Below are positions 44,271 to 55,287 of a stretch of DNA of 64,000 nt, in pieces. Numbering within the stretch: the stretch's first letter is position 1; the number at the start of each line of letters is the position of its first letter. A program made the position numbers and the translations under genes. Below the pieces are notes generated by a model. That model was not told the origin of the DNA. It saw only the letters and a program-made list of their open reading frames with translations, and ran no database searches. Source of the DNA: Hyphomicrobiales bacterium (lineage in GTDB: Bacteria; Pseudomonadota; Alphaproteobacteria; Rhizobiales; Methyloligellaceae); assembly GCA_021775595.1 (NCBI GenBank), contig JAJFHN010000006.1, forward strand, positions 32,612 to 96,611, in the 5' to 3' direction.

Positions 44271-45536
44271 ATGTGTTTCGAGCGTTTCGGTTTCAAAAAA
44301 GGACTTCTGCGTGGACTGACGACGCAGACGGCAGGCGACGAGCGCGGCGGTGTCGCGATCGTGTTCGGCCTGGTGATCATTCCAGCAATCGCATTTCTCG
44401 GCGTCGCGCTTGATTCCTGGCGCGCCTTTGACAGCGCCTCGGCCGCATCGGCGGCGCTCGATGCAGCCGCGCTCGCCACAGCGCGCGCCATGAGCGACGA
44501 CGACCTCAGTGACACTGAATTGACCGAAGTGGCCAACAGCTACTTCGATGCAAACACCTCGAGCTCGGCAAGCAACGGTGCGTCCTACAGCAACTTCACC
44601 ATGCTTGCCAATCGCGACGCCAACACGGTGACGGTGACCGTCGATACCACTGTGCCCACGACATTCACCAAGCTCATGAAGGTGAACGAGATCGCCATGC
44701 AGCGATCGTCGACGGCGACCTATAACGCGGCGAAAATCGAGCTCGCCATGATGCTCGACGTCACCGGTTCGATGAAGGGTCAGAAGATCGCAGACCTGAA
44801 GGACGCCGCGAAATCGGCCACCGACATCTTGCTCGGTGAGGACAACACCGGCAAGCGGACGCGCATCGCGCTCGCGCCCTATTCGGCGAGCGTCAACGCT
44901 GGCGATTACGCCGATCGCGTTTCAGATTTTACCAGCCAAGATGGCTGCGTCTTCGAGCGGGCCGGCGCTCATGCCTATGACGATTTTCCGCCGCTGGCCG
45001 GTACGTTTCTCGGCAGCGAGTCCGATCCCGAAGATCCCAACAACAATCATTATGCCTGTCCGCCGGCACCGGTGCTGCCGATGAGCGACAATGTCACGCT
45101 GATCAAGGACACCATCAACAGCTATTCCGCCAAAGGCTATACCGCCGGACATCTCGGCATCGCCTGGTCGTGGTATCTGATCTCGCCCGATTGGTCGGGC
45201 GTCTGGCCGGCCGAAAGCCAACCCGTCAATTACGGCGAGGAAGACACCATCAAGGCCGTGATCTTGATGACCGACGGTATCTTCAACACCAGCTATGAGA
45301 ACGGCGCGCAAAACCGTACATCGACCAATCAGGCTCGCCGGATCTGCGACAATATGAAGGCCCAGGACGTGATCGTTTACGCGGTGGCGTTCCAGGCGCC
45401 GGGCTCCGCCCGGGCGACGCTCGAGGACTGCGCGAGTACGGAAGACCATTTTTTCGACGCCAGTTCCGGCGAGCAGCTGAAAAAGGCCTTCCGCGACATC
45501 GCGATCAACCTGAAGCAGCTTCGCATTTCAAAGTAA
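44271..45536 (+). CDS. TadG-like membrane protein with vWA domain
   Basis: A 421-residue protein. The N-terminal Tad-type segment DERGGVAIVFGLVIIPAIAFLGVALDSWRAF spans one membrane helix (about residues 30-52), followed by the conserved small-residue helix of TadE/G proteins. A von Willebrand A domain follows, with the MIDAS motif DVTGSMKG at about 163 and LMTDGIFN near 340. Exported Tad-locus proteins of this form help assemble Flp pili or act as adhesins. No other tad/flp gene is in the window, so it is an orphan. ATG 44271 is preceded by GGGAGAG. A terminator follows the stop. Confidence 0.88.
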   Translation: MCFERFGFKKGLLRGLTTQTAGDERGGVAIVFGLVIIPAIAFLGVALDSWRAFDSASAASAALDAAALATARAMSDDDLSDTELTEVANSYFDANTSSSASNGASYSNFTMLANRDANTVTVTVDTTVPTTFTKLMKVNEIAMQRSSTATYNAAKIELAMMLDVTGSMKGQKIADLKDAAKSATDILLGEDNTGKRTRIALAPYSASVNAGDYADRVSDFTSQDGCVFERAGAHAYDDFPPLAGTFLGSESDPEDPNNNHYACPPAPVLPMSDNVTLIKDTINSYSAKGYTAGHLGIAWSWYLISPDWSGVWPAESQPVNYGEEDTIKAVILMTDGIFNTSYENGAQNRTSTNQARRICDNMKAQDVIVYAVAFQAPGSARATLEDCASTEDHFFDASSGEQLKKAFRDIAINLKQLRISK

Positions 45537-45563
45537 TTCGTCCCCAAACACTCCCCAAGCGAG

Positions 45564-45593
45564 AAGGGCGCGGTTCTAGACCGCGCCCTTTTT
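45564..45593 (+). terminator. Intrinsic terminator after the TadG-like gene
   Basis: An 11-bp stem, AAGGGCGCGGT / ACCGCGCCCTT, around the loop TCTAG, followed by a run of T. It lies 28 bases after the stop and can serve the minus-strand GNAT gene too, as the two genes converge. Confidence 0.9.
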
Positions 45594-45618
45594 GTATGTG
45601 GCGGCGGGGCGTCGGCAC

Positions 45619-46209
45619 TCAAAATCGTTTCACCAGCAACAGCCAATTGTGCCCGGGATTGCTCCAATCGTCCTTGACCATCGGACGGGTCGCGGTCTCG
45701 GCGTAGCCACAGCGCTCATAGAGCCTGCGGGCGCCGGTGTTGCCATCGGATACGATGAGGCTCACGCCGCCCAGACCCAGGCCGCGCGCATTGGCGTCGA
45801 CGAGCGCCAACAGCTCTGTGCCGAGGCCAAGTCCGCGGCACTCGGTCATCACGGCCAAAATGTTGACGTGCCAAGTGGCGGGCGCGAGGTCCTCGAGCTC
45901 CTGAAGCGGTACGAACATGGCCGGGAGATCGGGCGCGATGGGCTCGGGCGCTTCGGGAATGGGGTAGCCGATCAGGCAACCGGCGGCTTGGCCATCGTGC
46001 TCGATGATCGCCGCGTTCCGGTAGGAGAAGCTCCCCTCTTCGCGGGCTGCGCGCTTGCGGCCGACGTCCCAAGCGGTCTCATCGCCCTCAGCCATCCCTT
46101 CCCAGAGATAGAGCGGCATACCCTCGCCAGCAAAATTTACGAGCTCGGCGAGGCGCTCGGCGTCGGATAAACGGGCGGGGCGGAAGGGCGCGGCGAGCTG
46201 CATTGGCAT
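45619..46209 (-). CDS. GNAT-family acetyltransferase
   Basis: A 196-residue protein from ATG 46209 (MPMQLAAPF). The acetyl-CoA-binding motif appears as MTECRGLGLGTELLALVDA, and the last strands as GNTGARRLYERCGY. The N-terminal region carries FRPARLSDAERLAELV. Small-molecule or protein substrate unknown. It is convergent with the TadG-like gene. Confidence 0.85.
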   Translation of the reverse strand: MPMQLAAPFRPARLSDAERLAELVNFAGEGMPLYLWEGMAEGDETAWDVGRKRAAREEGSFSYRNAAIIEHDGQAAGCLIGYPIPEAPEPIAPDLPAMFVPLQELEDLAPATWHVNILAVMTECRGLGLGTELLALVDANARGLGLGGVSLIVSDGNTGARRLYERCGYAETATRPMVKDDWSNPGHNWLLLVKRF

Positions 46210-46498
46210 TGGTCCGTCCAATTCGAGAATGGAATATCGATATAACCGGTGCGGTTGCCGCAATGGAAGGCGGCTTTATGGGGCTTCTTCAGCGCTCCAT
46301 TGCGGCGGAGACGCCTGCAACGGTCGTTTTCTGCGTTTTTTTGGTGATCGACCGAGATTCTGTGACTTTCCGGTTACAGAGCGGTGACAATCGAACACGC
46401 CAAACGGCAGGAATGGCGTTTGCGGCTGGACTGCCCTCGCCCTGCGTCCATACTTGATGGTTCCGGTGGAAATTGCGTGTGGTTGGCAGGCGTATGTG

Positions 46499-47947
46499 AT
46501 GCATCGCGTCAATAAATATGCATTTGGCCTCATTGCTTGCTTGATCGCGGCAACCGGATCTGCTCGGGCCAACTGGTTGGCCACAGGGCCATTCGATCCT
46601 TCAGCAATCAATTGGAACGGCGTCTATGTCGGCGGGCACGGCGGCATTGGGACGGGCGACGTCGACAGCCGATTCGATGGCAGCGCGATTGGCGCCTTCA
46701 CCCCCGGCGATATATCCGACACGGTCATCGGCCGGTTCTTCGAGCTCGATGGATTTTTGGGCGGCGTTCATGTCGGCGTCAATCAATCGAGCGGCCGGTT
46801 CGTCTATGGGCTCGAGGGCGACTGGAGTCATTTTGGTGAATCCGATCGGCTGCTGGACCAAAACGCCAATGGCCCGGACGACACCGACAACGCGTCCATT
46901 GAGATCGACTGGCTCGCGTCCTTGCGGGCTCGCGCAGGCATTACATCAGCGCAAACGCTTTTCTATGGCACGCTGGGCGCGGCATGGGTCGGGGCAAATT
47001 ACACAGCGCAAAATGCGAGCAACAACCAAGCCGATCAGGGGACGGCAAACTTGAACGATGTGGGTCAAGTTGTCGGCGGCGGCATCGAACACGCCGTGAC
47101 GAGCCAATTTCTGATCCGCCTGGAAGCGCTCTATTATCATTTCGACAATCGGGTCGACACCAGCGCGCTGAACACGGACTCAGATCCCAACGACTTTGCG
47201 ACAATCAAAGACGTATTGGTCGCGCGGTTGGGGGTCAGTTACAAGCTGGGAGAAGCGCTTCATGCCGCCCAACCGGCACCAGGCGCGCCCGCTGCCATCG
47301 TATGGAACGGGCTTTATGCCGGCGGCCACGCCGGTTATGGCAGGGTCGATTTCAACAGCCTGTTCGATTCCAGCGAGATCGACCGGGTTGTCGATATTGA
47401 AGACAGTGTCGAGGGGCGCTTTTTCGATCTCGACGGCGCTGTCGGCGGCGTGCACATCGGCGTCAATCATGCGGTTGGCCAGCTCGTTTTCGGCCTTGAA
47501 GGCGATTGGACCGCTATCGACCGATCCGATCGCTTGTTCGACCAGGAGACCGAATTTGGCGGAACCGACAGCGCGTCGGTGGACGTGAACTGGCTGGCGT
47601 CGGTGCGCGGCCGCGCGGGCGTCGTTTCTGCGCAGACGTTGTTTTATGTGACGGCAGGTGCTGCATGGGTCGATGCCGACTACGCCGCACAGGAAGCCGA
47701 CGACGGTCAATTGGACGGCGGATCGACGGATGTGAATGATAATGGGTTTGTTGTCGGCGGCGGTATGGAGCACGCGCTGAACAACAATTTCCTCGTGCGA
47801 TTTGAAGCGCTGCACTACGAATTCGATGGTCGCACGGATACGAGCAGCCTCACCACCGATTCCGATCCCGATGATTTTGCGGCCGTCGACGACGTCACCG
47901 TCGTGCGCGTTGGCGGCAGCTACAAGTTCAACTTGGGCGTGAACTAG
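46499..47947 (+). CDS. Outer-membrane protein with two tandem barrel repeats
   Basis: A 482-residue exported protein. The ATG at 46499 has GGCAGG upstream and is followed by a signal peptide (CLIAATGSARA). The mature part consists of two homologous halves, about 40-265 and 283-482. Each begins NWNG(V/L)Y(V/A)GGH or similar, then has GRFF(E/D)LDG, GGVH(V/I)GVN, LEGDW, DWLAS or NWLAS, TLFY, GAAWV, GGG(I/M)EHA, LIRLEALYY or LVRFEALHY and R(V/L)GVSYK or RVGGSYK. Each half is like an eight-stranded Omp25-type barrel of Rhizobiales. It ends FNLGVN, without terminal Phe. A linker around AAQPAPGAPAAI joins the halves. Confidence 0.85.
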   Translation: MHRVNKYAFGLIACLIAATGSARANWLATGPFDPSAINWNGVYVGGHGGIGTGDVDSRFDGSAIGAFTPGDISDTVIGRFFELDGFLGGVHVGVNQSSGRFVYGLEGDWSHFGESDRLLDQNANGPDDTDNASIEIDWLASLRARAGITSAQTLFYGTLGAAWVGANYTAQNASNNQADQGTANLNDVGQVVGGGIEHAVTSQFLIRLEALYYHFDNRVDTSALNTDSDPNDFATIKDVLVARLGVSYKLGEALHAAQPAPGAPAAIVWNGLYAGGHAGYGRVDFNSLFDSSEIDRVVDIEDSVEGRFFDLDGAVGGVHIGVNHAVGQLVFGLEGDWTAIDRSDRLFDQETEFGGTDSASVDVNWLASVRGRAGVVSAQTLFYVTAGAAWVDADYAAQEADDGQLDGGSTDVNDNGFVVGGGMEHALNNNFLVRFEALHYEFDGRTDTSSLTTDSDPDDFAAVDDVTVVRVGGSYKFNLGVN

Positions 47948-47998
47948 CTTGCAGACCAGGTCATGACGGCCGCACGGGCTGGATCAGCGATGGCGCGC

Positions 47999-49114
47999 CT
48001 AATCCAAAAACGGATAATCGATATAGCCGGTATGGTCGCCGCCATAGAACGTGTCTGGGTTCGGCTCGTTGAGCGGTGCGCCGCGCCGAAAACGCTCGGG
48101 CAGATCCGGGTTGGCGAGGAATATCCGCCCGAAGGCGACGGCGCTGGCGTGGCCGCTTGTTATAGCTTCGGCGGCGCGGGCGGCGTCGAAGTCGCCATTG
48201 GCGATATAGACGCCGCTCCAACGGGCGCGTAAACGCCCGATCATCGCTTCTTCCTCATCTGTCAATTTGATGCCCGGGAAGCGCTCCACAAAATGGAGAA
48301 AAGCGAGCCCCAAGGCGCCTAATCCATCAATTACATGTGCAAAAGCGGTTTCTTGATCGCTCCGCATGTCGGAAAAGGTGCCGGTTGGCGACAACCGCAC
48401 GCCGACGCGGTCGGCCCCAATGACGTCGGCGACCGCGCTTGCCACCTCGACGGTGAGCCGGGCGCGGTTCTCTTCGCTTCCACCATAGGCATCGTCGCGT
48501 TCATTTGTGTGGGCGTGAATGAATTGGTCGAGCAAATAGCCATTGGCAGAATGGATCTCGACGCCATCGAATCCGGCCTCCATGGCGCAGCGCGTGGCGT
48601 GCCGGTATTCCTCGATAAGATGGGGGATCTCATCGGTTTCCAACGCGCGGGGTGGCGTACAATCCACGACGCCCGTAGCGCCAAAGGTCGTGATCTCTCC
48701 GGGGATGGCGGAGGGCGCGACAGGCACTTCGCCCTCGGACAAGAGCGAATCGTGGCTGACCCGGCCGACGTGCCAAAGCTGACAGAAAATACGTCCACCG
48801 GCGGCGTGCACCGCATCGGTGACTGCCTGCCAGGCGGCGATGTGCGCGTCCGTGTAGATACCAGGCACGTCGATATAACCCTTGGCGAGCGGGCCGGTGC
48901 TGGTGCCTTCGGAAATGATCAAGCCGGCCGAAGCGCGTTGGCGGTAATAGGTGATCGCCATTTCGTGCGGCGTTCCGTCGATGAGCGAGCGATCGCGGGT
49001 CAGCGGGGCCATCAGCACGCGGTTGGGGAGCTCAAGCGCGCCAACCTTGAGCGGTTTGAACAAAATTGCCGGATAGTCGCCCGCCTTGGCGGGGGCATCG
49101 CTTCGTGCCGTCAT
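47999..49114 (-). CDS. nemA: Old Yellow Enzyme-family alkene reductase
   Basis: A 371-residue FMN-dependent TIM-barrel enzyme that reduces activated C=C bonds with NAD(P)H. Motifs seen are LPNRVLMAPLTRDRS (FMN loop), QLWHVGRVSH, the substrate pair HSANGYLLDQFIH, and the C-terminal ITSGHASAVAFGRIFLANPDLPERFRRG. The length and order match NemA-like N-ethylmaleimide reductases. It is separated from acs by 106 bases. Confidence 0.9.
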   Translation of the reverse strand: MTARSDAPAKAGDYPAILFKPLKVGALELPNRVLMAPLTRDRSLIDGTPHEMAITYYRQRASAGLIISEGTSTGPLAKGYIDVPGIYTDAHIAAWQAVTDAVHAAGGRIFCQLWHVGRVSHDSLLSEGEVPVAPSAIPGEITTFGATGVVDCTPPRALETDEIPHLIEEYRHATRCAMEAGFDGVEIHSANGYLLDQFIHAHTNERDDAYGGSEENRARLTVEVASAVADVIGADRVGVRLSPTGTFSDMRSDQETAFAHVIDGLGALGLAFLHFVERFPGIKLTDEEEAMIGRLRARWSGVYIANGDFDAARAAEAITSGHASAVAFGRIFLANPDLPERFRRGAPLNEPNPDTFYGGDHTGYIDYPFLD

Positions 49115-49220
49115 GGGTGGGATCCCTCTCGTCTTGCGTGCTTCGTGTCAGGGGGCAGCGCGTGCACGCTCAATGCGCCCTGGAAGCGGGAGATTTCGGT
49201 GTATGGGGCTTGCTCGAACG

Positions 49221-51185
<1,965 letters not shown>

Positions 51186-51196
51186 TACTCGGTGCC

Positions 51197-51637
51197 TCAC
51201 CCTTTTTCACGCAACTTGTTAGACGCATTATGATGACGAGGTTGCGACCCATCAAGCATCCGCTGCACATCCGCTTGCGCGGCGAGGCGGACGGCGCCGT
51301 TTTCAACGTCGATGGAAATCGATGTCAGACGATCGCCCTCGCACGGTCCCCAGACGCAAACGCCATCATCGAGCCGAAAGCGCGCGCCGTGGGTCGAGCA
51401 GACGAGATGGCTTGCCTCCTTGTCCAGAAACCGTCCGGGAAAGGTCTCCAGCGGCGTGCCCTGATGGGGGCAGGCGTTGTGAAAGGCAATGACGTTTGCG
51501 CCGCGGCGGGCGATGATCACATCAAGCGCGCGCGGCCCCTGGCCCACCAAAACGCTGATGGCGCCTGGGTCGGGAATGTCCTCGAGCGAGCAAAGAATTG
51601 GCCGTTCGTCCAACGAAACACCGCCTGCCGTGCTCAC
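51197..51637 (-). CDS. Rieske [2Fe-2S] protein
   Basis: A 146-residue protein. The cluster ligands are visible as CPHQG (C-x-H) and VCSTHGARF (C-x2-H), 17 residues apart, as in Rieske ferredoxins of the dioxygenase/NirD type. GTG 51637 overlaps the stop of the DUF1761 gene (GTGA), so the pair is translationally coupled. It could carry electrons, or be a regulatory redox protein. The link to acs is conserved order here but unexplained. There is no signal peptide, so it is cytoplasmic. Confidence 0.85.
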   Translation of the reverse strand: MSTAGGVSLDERPILCSLEDIPDPGAISVLVGQGPRALDVIIARRGANVIAFHNACPHQGTPLETFPGRFLDKEASHLVCSTHGARFRLDDGVCVWGPCEGDRLTSISIDVENGAVRLAAQADVQRMLDGSQPRHHNASNKLREKG

Positions 51638-52035
51638 ACGCCCATGGCGCCGATAACCGCGCCCATGACCAGCAACACGGCGAGCCAATGGCCGGCGTCG
51701 ATTGCAATCAGCGCGAGCTTTGCGCCCTGGAAGGCATAGTTGACGGCGATCGACGTCACGACGAAGCCGGTCCAAACGAAGGCGCCGCTGATGACGCCAT
51801 TGCGCAGCGTCACTTCGCCCATATGGCCGATGAGGCCAGCCAGCATATAGGCGGCGATCAGCAGGGCGATGATCGAAGTGATGAAGGGCGCAGGTCGGGG
51901 CTTGAGTTCGGAGGGTGTTTTGCCAAGCGCCCGCATCCAAGCGTTGCCGAGGGTTCCATACCAGGCAAAGCCGACGCCGAAACCGGCCACTGCAGCCAAC
52001 GCAATTGCCAGATAGTTGACGCCCACAAATTGCAT
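51634..52035 (-). CDS. DUF1761 membrane protein
   Basis: A 133-residue protein with four membrane helices (about 7-28, 50-70, 85-103, 112-130), of the DUF1761 type (AVAGFGVGFAWYGTLGNAWMRALGK is the hallmark). Function unknown. It starts 11 bases after the EVE gene stop and overlaps the Rieske gene start by four bases, so it sits in the middle of a tight operon. Confidence 0.88.
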   Translation of the reverse strand: MQFVGVNYLAIALAAVAGFGVGFAWYGTLGNAWMRALGKTPSELKPRPAPFITSIIALLIAAYMLAGLIGHMGEVTLRNGVISGAFVWTGFVVTSIAVNYAFQGAKLALIAIDAGHWLAVLLVMGAVIGAMGV

Positions 52036-52046
52036 CGTTCAGCTCC

Positions 52047-52466
52047 TTAGGCCTTTAGGCCGCCCATCTTGCAGACATGGGCCCATTCGCGCTCGCTCAC
52101 CGGCTGGACGGAGAGCCGTGAATTGTTGACCAGCACCATGTCCGCCAAGGCCGGTTCGGTCTTTATCTGGTCGAGGGTGACGGGATCGGGCATGGCCTCG
52201 ACCGCGACGACGTCGACGCAGTCCCACTTGCCGGTTGTGTCGGTCGAATCGGGATGACTCTCGGCTATTACTTCGACGATGCCGACGACACGTTTTTCGT
52301 CGATCGAGTGGTAGAAAAAACCACGATCGCCCTTCTTCATGGTGCGCATATTGTTGCGCGCCTGATAGTTGCGGATGCCGTCCCACTCCTCGCCGGCCGC
52401 GCCCTTTGCGACCTGTTGGTCCCAGGACCAGGCGCCGGGCTCGGATTTGAACAACCAATAGGCCAT
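52047..52466 (-). CDS. EVE-domain protein
   Basis: A 139-residue PUA-like protein. The fold is readable from MAYWLFKSEPGAWSWDQQ, EEWDGIRNYQARNNMRTMKKGDRGFFYHSI and AVEAMPDPVTLDQIK. EVE domains bind modified bases in DNA or RNA and occur in modification-dependent restriction as well as in housekeeping proteins of this stand-alone type. It heads the four-gene unit ending in acs. Confidence 0.9.
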   Translation of the reverse strand: MAYWLFKSEPGAWSWDQQVAKGAAGEEWDGIRNYQARNNMRTMKKGDRGFFYHSIDEKRVVGIVEVIAESHPDSTDTTGKWDCVDVVAVEAMPDPVTLDQIKTEPALADMVLVNNSRLSVQPVSEREWAHVCKMGGLKA

Positions 52467-52661
52467 GGCTTCCTCGAATTTCTGAAGTTCGCCGGCAGCT
52501 TAGGAACGGCGCTGGCCGCTGTCCAGCATAGCCGGGCGTAAAAAATTGTCCCTGACCGTGAACCTTTTGCGCGACCGGCGCGACTGAAGGGTATCGGACA
52601 CATCAGACGGTGCCTACCAACCAGCGGTTCGGGCGGGCAGCGATCAAACAGGAGAAAAAAC

Positions 52662-53057
52662 ATGCGCTATTTGCTCGCCAGCACGGTTGCGGTCGTTATC
52701 GGTCTTTCATCATTCGGCGTTGAAGCAAAATCACAGTCGATCATCGGTTCTTGGAGCGGCAGCGGCACGACCAAGGGCGATTCGGGAAACCGCGGTACGG
52801 CACGCTGCCAGATAACCTACACCAAGGGCTCGGGCTCCAGCTACAACGTGAAAGCCGATTGCACGGTCTCGAAGATCGGCGCCATCAGCCAAACCGCGTC
52901 GGTCCGCAAGGTCTCCTCCAACCGCTATAGCGGCACCTTCCACAACCATCAGCACAGTGTTTCGGGCAAATTCCACATCGTGCTCACGGGCACGGGCCAG
53001 CGCGTCACCATGACGAGCGAGCGCGGAACGGCAAGCCTGCAAATGGCAAAGCACTGA
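52662..53057 (+). CDS. Exported beta-rich protein, unknown
   Basis: A 131-residue protein with signal peptide (MRYLLASTVAVVIGLSSFGVEA). The mature part shows regular alternating strands (SIIGSWSGSGTT, ARCQITYTKGSG, YNVKADCTVSKIG, YSGTFHNHQHSVSGKF) and two cysteines, like a small lipocalin-like or beta-sandwich domain. AGGAG precedes the ATG. A strong terminator follows. Confidence 0.75.
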   Translation: MRYLLASTVAVVIGLSSFGVEAKSQSIIGSWSGSGTTKGDSGNRGTARCQITYTKGSGSSYNVKADCTVSKIGAISQTASVRKVSSNRYSGTFHNHQHSVSGKFHIVLTGTGQRVTMTSERGTASLQMAKH

Positions 53058-53085
53058 GCGCACTCACACCACGCAGCAGGAGAAG

Positions 53086-53115
53086 GGCTGGACCCCACGG
53101 GGTCCGGCCTTTTTT
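53086..53115 (+). terminator. Intrinsic terminator
   Basis: A GC-rich stem: GGCTGGACCCC against GGGGTCCGGCC, followed by TTTTTT. The tight two-base loop means the inner pair opens. It ends the exported-protein gene and is next to the convergent peroxidase gene stop. Confidence 0.85.
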
Positions 53116-53120
53116 GCGGC

Positions 53121-54458
53121 TTATTGGCTCGGCGGGCGGTAGCCGTCAGACAGCGTTTTCATGAAGGCGACAACGGCGTCTTCCTCGGCCTCGGTCAGTT
53201 TGAGATCGCCCATCTCGTCCTTGTTGAGATTTTCGCTCACCTCCGGCCCCGGCCAGCAGTTTTGCGCCAGAGCTTCCGCTTCGCCCAGCCCGGGCGCCTT
53301 GCAGCGCGGTTTGGTATCGCGGGTGTTGTAAAAATTGACCACGCCCTTGAGCGTCTTGAAATAGCCGTTGTGCATGAAGGCCTTGACGAAATCGGGCGAG
53401 GGGCGCTTGTCGACATTGCGCAATGTCGGAACCTTGACCTTGCCCAATTGGCTGGCCGCGGTGGCGCGATAGAGCGGATCGGTTTCCAGATAGGTCTTGA
53501 GGCCCTGTTCGACCCAGGCGCGTCCTTGCGGATTGGAAGCGCTGTTCGCGTAGAACGGATTTTCCGGATTGGCCGGAACGCCGAGATTGTCATAAGTGAA
53601 ATCGGTGAGGAGCGGGGGGCCGCCAGCCGGGCCGGCATCGAGCAGGTGGCAGTTGGCACACAGCGCCTTGTCCATAAAGAGCTCGAGGCCCTTGGCTTCT
53701 TGGGGATTGAATTCGGCCTTGCCGGCTAGCACGAGGTCAAATTTCGAACTGAATGGATTGACCTCCGCCGATGCCTCATAGGCGGCGATGGCCAGGGCAA
53801 TTTTATCGAAGGCCAACTCGACCTTTTCGCGGGTTTCCTTCTCGAGCGTGATCTTGGCAGCAGGATCGGCGCAACGGCGATCGAGATCCGGCGGAAGGTC
53901 AATCTTGCAAATGTCTTCGCCCCAAACATCGGTGAGTTTCACCGGGTAGTGGCCAGTTGATGCCGGCTTGCACACGCGTTGAACGACGCATGCGCTGTCG
54001 GGCAACGCCATCTCGTTGGGATCGAGAAACGGCGAGCGCGCCTGATCGGCGACCGGGCGCCCGAGCCTGTTGCCGCTTGCCCGCCCGTTCCAAAAGGTGC
54101 CTCCGGTAAACAGCACGCCGCCGTCTTCCTCATGGGCGTGGTAGAGAACGGGCGATTGGGCGGCGTAGGCGGCGCTCGGCGGCTTGGAATTGCCGAAGCG
54201 GCCGGGAATGGAACCCTCAATGACCGCGCCGGCGGCGTTGACGTCGGACTGCGGGCTGGAAAAGCCGGCGTCCGGCGCGTGGCACAAGACGCAAGCCTGG
54301 TTGCGCTTGGAGGAGAGTTCGGCGTCCTCGAACAGCGATTTGCCGAGACGCTCCTTAGATGAGAGGGCGCCTGGCTCGGCTTGAACAGCCTGGCCAGCCA
54401 ATGCGCCCGCCAAGAAACACATCGCTACGGCACATCTTCGCCACGTGACGACACTCAT
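53121..54458 (-). CDS. Di-haem cytochrome c peroxidase / MauG family
   Basis: A 445-residue exported protein with signal peptide ending near AVQA. It has two c-type haem motifs, CVLCH (56-60) and CANCH (267-271), the spacing of bacterial di-haem peroxidases. The family reduces H2O2 with electrons from c cytochromes, or in MauG-like members oxidises protein residues. The C-terminus has FVKAFMHNGYFKTL, VNFYNTRD and LTEAEEDAVVAFMKTLSDGY, all typical. Periplasmic. It precedes no partner gene. Confidence 0.92.
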   Translation of the reverse strand: MSVVTWRRCAVAMCFLAGALAGQAVQAEPGALSSKERLGKSLFEDAELSSKRNQACVLCHAPDAGFSSPQSDVNAAGAVIEGSIPGRFGNSKPPSAAYAAQSPVLYHAHEEDGGVLFTGGTFWNGRASGNRLGRPVADQARSPFLDPNEMALPDSACVVQRVCKPASTGHYPVKLTDVWGEDICKIDLPPDLDRRCADPAAKITLEKETREKVELAFDKIALAIAAYEASAEVNPFSSKFDLVLAGKAEFNPQEAKGLELFMDKALCANCHLLDAGPAGGPPLLTDFTYDNLGVPANPENPFYANSASNPQGRAWVEQGLKTYLETDPLYRATAASQLGKVKVPTLRNVDKRPSPDFVKAFMHNGYFKTLKGVVNFYNTRDTKPRCKAPGLGEAEALAQNCWPGPEVSENLNKDEMGDLKLTEAEEDAVVAFMKTLSDGYRPPSQ

Positions 54459-54581
54459 ACATTCGTCCCTTATGCGGATTCGGGACCGACGGTCCGAACC
54501 AAACGGAACCGCCAGCTTCAGCGGCTCCTATAAGACGGATCGTTTAGCGTCATCATTGATTTGGTTCAAATGGCGCCTAAC

Positions 54582-55142
54582 TCAGGCGGCGCGCAGCAGG
54601 CGCTTCTGCAGATCGAGAACGGCGGTGACAAAGCCGGTCTCGGCCTCGATCATCTCGTGCCAGATCGAAAAACAGGTCGGCGTCGCCGGCGCCAACTCGC
54701 CAAACACCTCGTCATGATCGATGCGCAACACCGCATCGAATTTTTTGGCGATCGCCCGCATCTTTTTGTTCTCGAGCAAGCAATTGAGATAGATCCGCGT
54801 GATCGCGCGGTTGCGGGCGGCCTGGATGGTCCGGGCCATGAGTTCGGTTCCGATGCCTTCGTCGCGGTAGCCCTGCTCCACCGAGAAGGCGGCTTCGGCC
54901 TGGCGATAGGGCGCTGAGCCCAGGGGCCGGAGTTCGGCGGCGGCGCGCACAACGCCATCATCGACATACGCGAAAACAAGGCTTTTGAGATCGTTGACGC
55001 CGTCTGCATAGGTCTCGATGAACTCGTCGCTTGGCGCCCGGCCAAAACGCAAGCGGCGGGCGTCCTGATCCAAGCGCAGCATATGTTCGCGGTAGAGGCC
55101 GAGCTCCGCCGGCCACAGTTTGCGGATATTGTGTTTGGTCAT
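54582..55142 (-). CDS. GNAT-family acetyltransferase
   Basis: A 186-residue protein from ATG 55142 (MTKHNIRKLW). The acetyl-CoA loop is YRDEGIGTELMARTI. The end of the domain is NCLLENKKMRAIAKKF. Target unknown. It follows gpsA after 145 bases on the same strand; co-transcription with tsaD-gpsA is possible. An in-frame ATG at 55214 would extend it by 24 residues without a clear ribosome site. Confidence 0.82.
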   Translation of the reverse strand: MTKHNIRKLWPAELGLYREHMLRLDQDARRLRFGRAPSDEFIETYADGVNDLKSLVFAYVDDGVVRAAAELRPLGSAPYRQAEAAFSVEQGYRDEGIGTELMARTIQAARNRAITRIYLNCLLENKKMRAIAKKFDAVLRIDHDEVFGELAPATPTCFSIWHEMIEAETGFVTAVLDLQKRLLRAA

Positions 55143-55287
55143 TCGCACTTCTGATATCAAAGCCTCCAAGCGGGCATCCGCCGACCCGGCGCCCACGGAT
55201 TGGGTGCGCCGCAAAACGAATCAGCGAACGGATGTTGCATTGCAACATAGATAGTCATTGTGACCTTGTTGTGAAAGGGCGCCGCGC

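Noticed and set aside
44271..45536. Complete Tad pilus locus
   Set aside because: No pilin, prepilin peptidase or TadA/B/C gene lies nearby.
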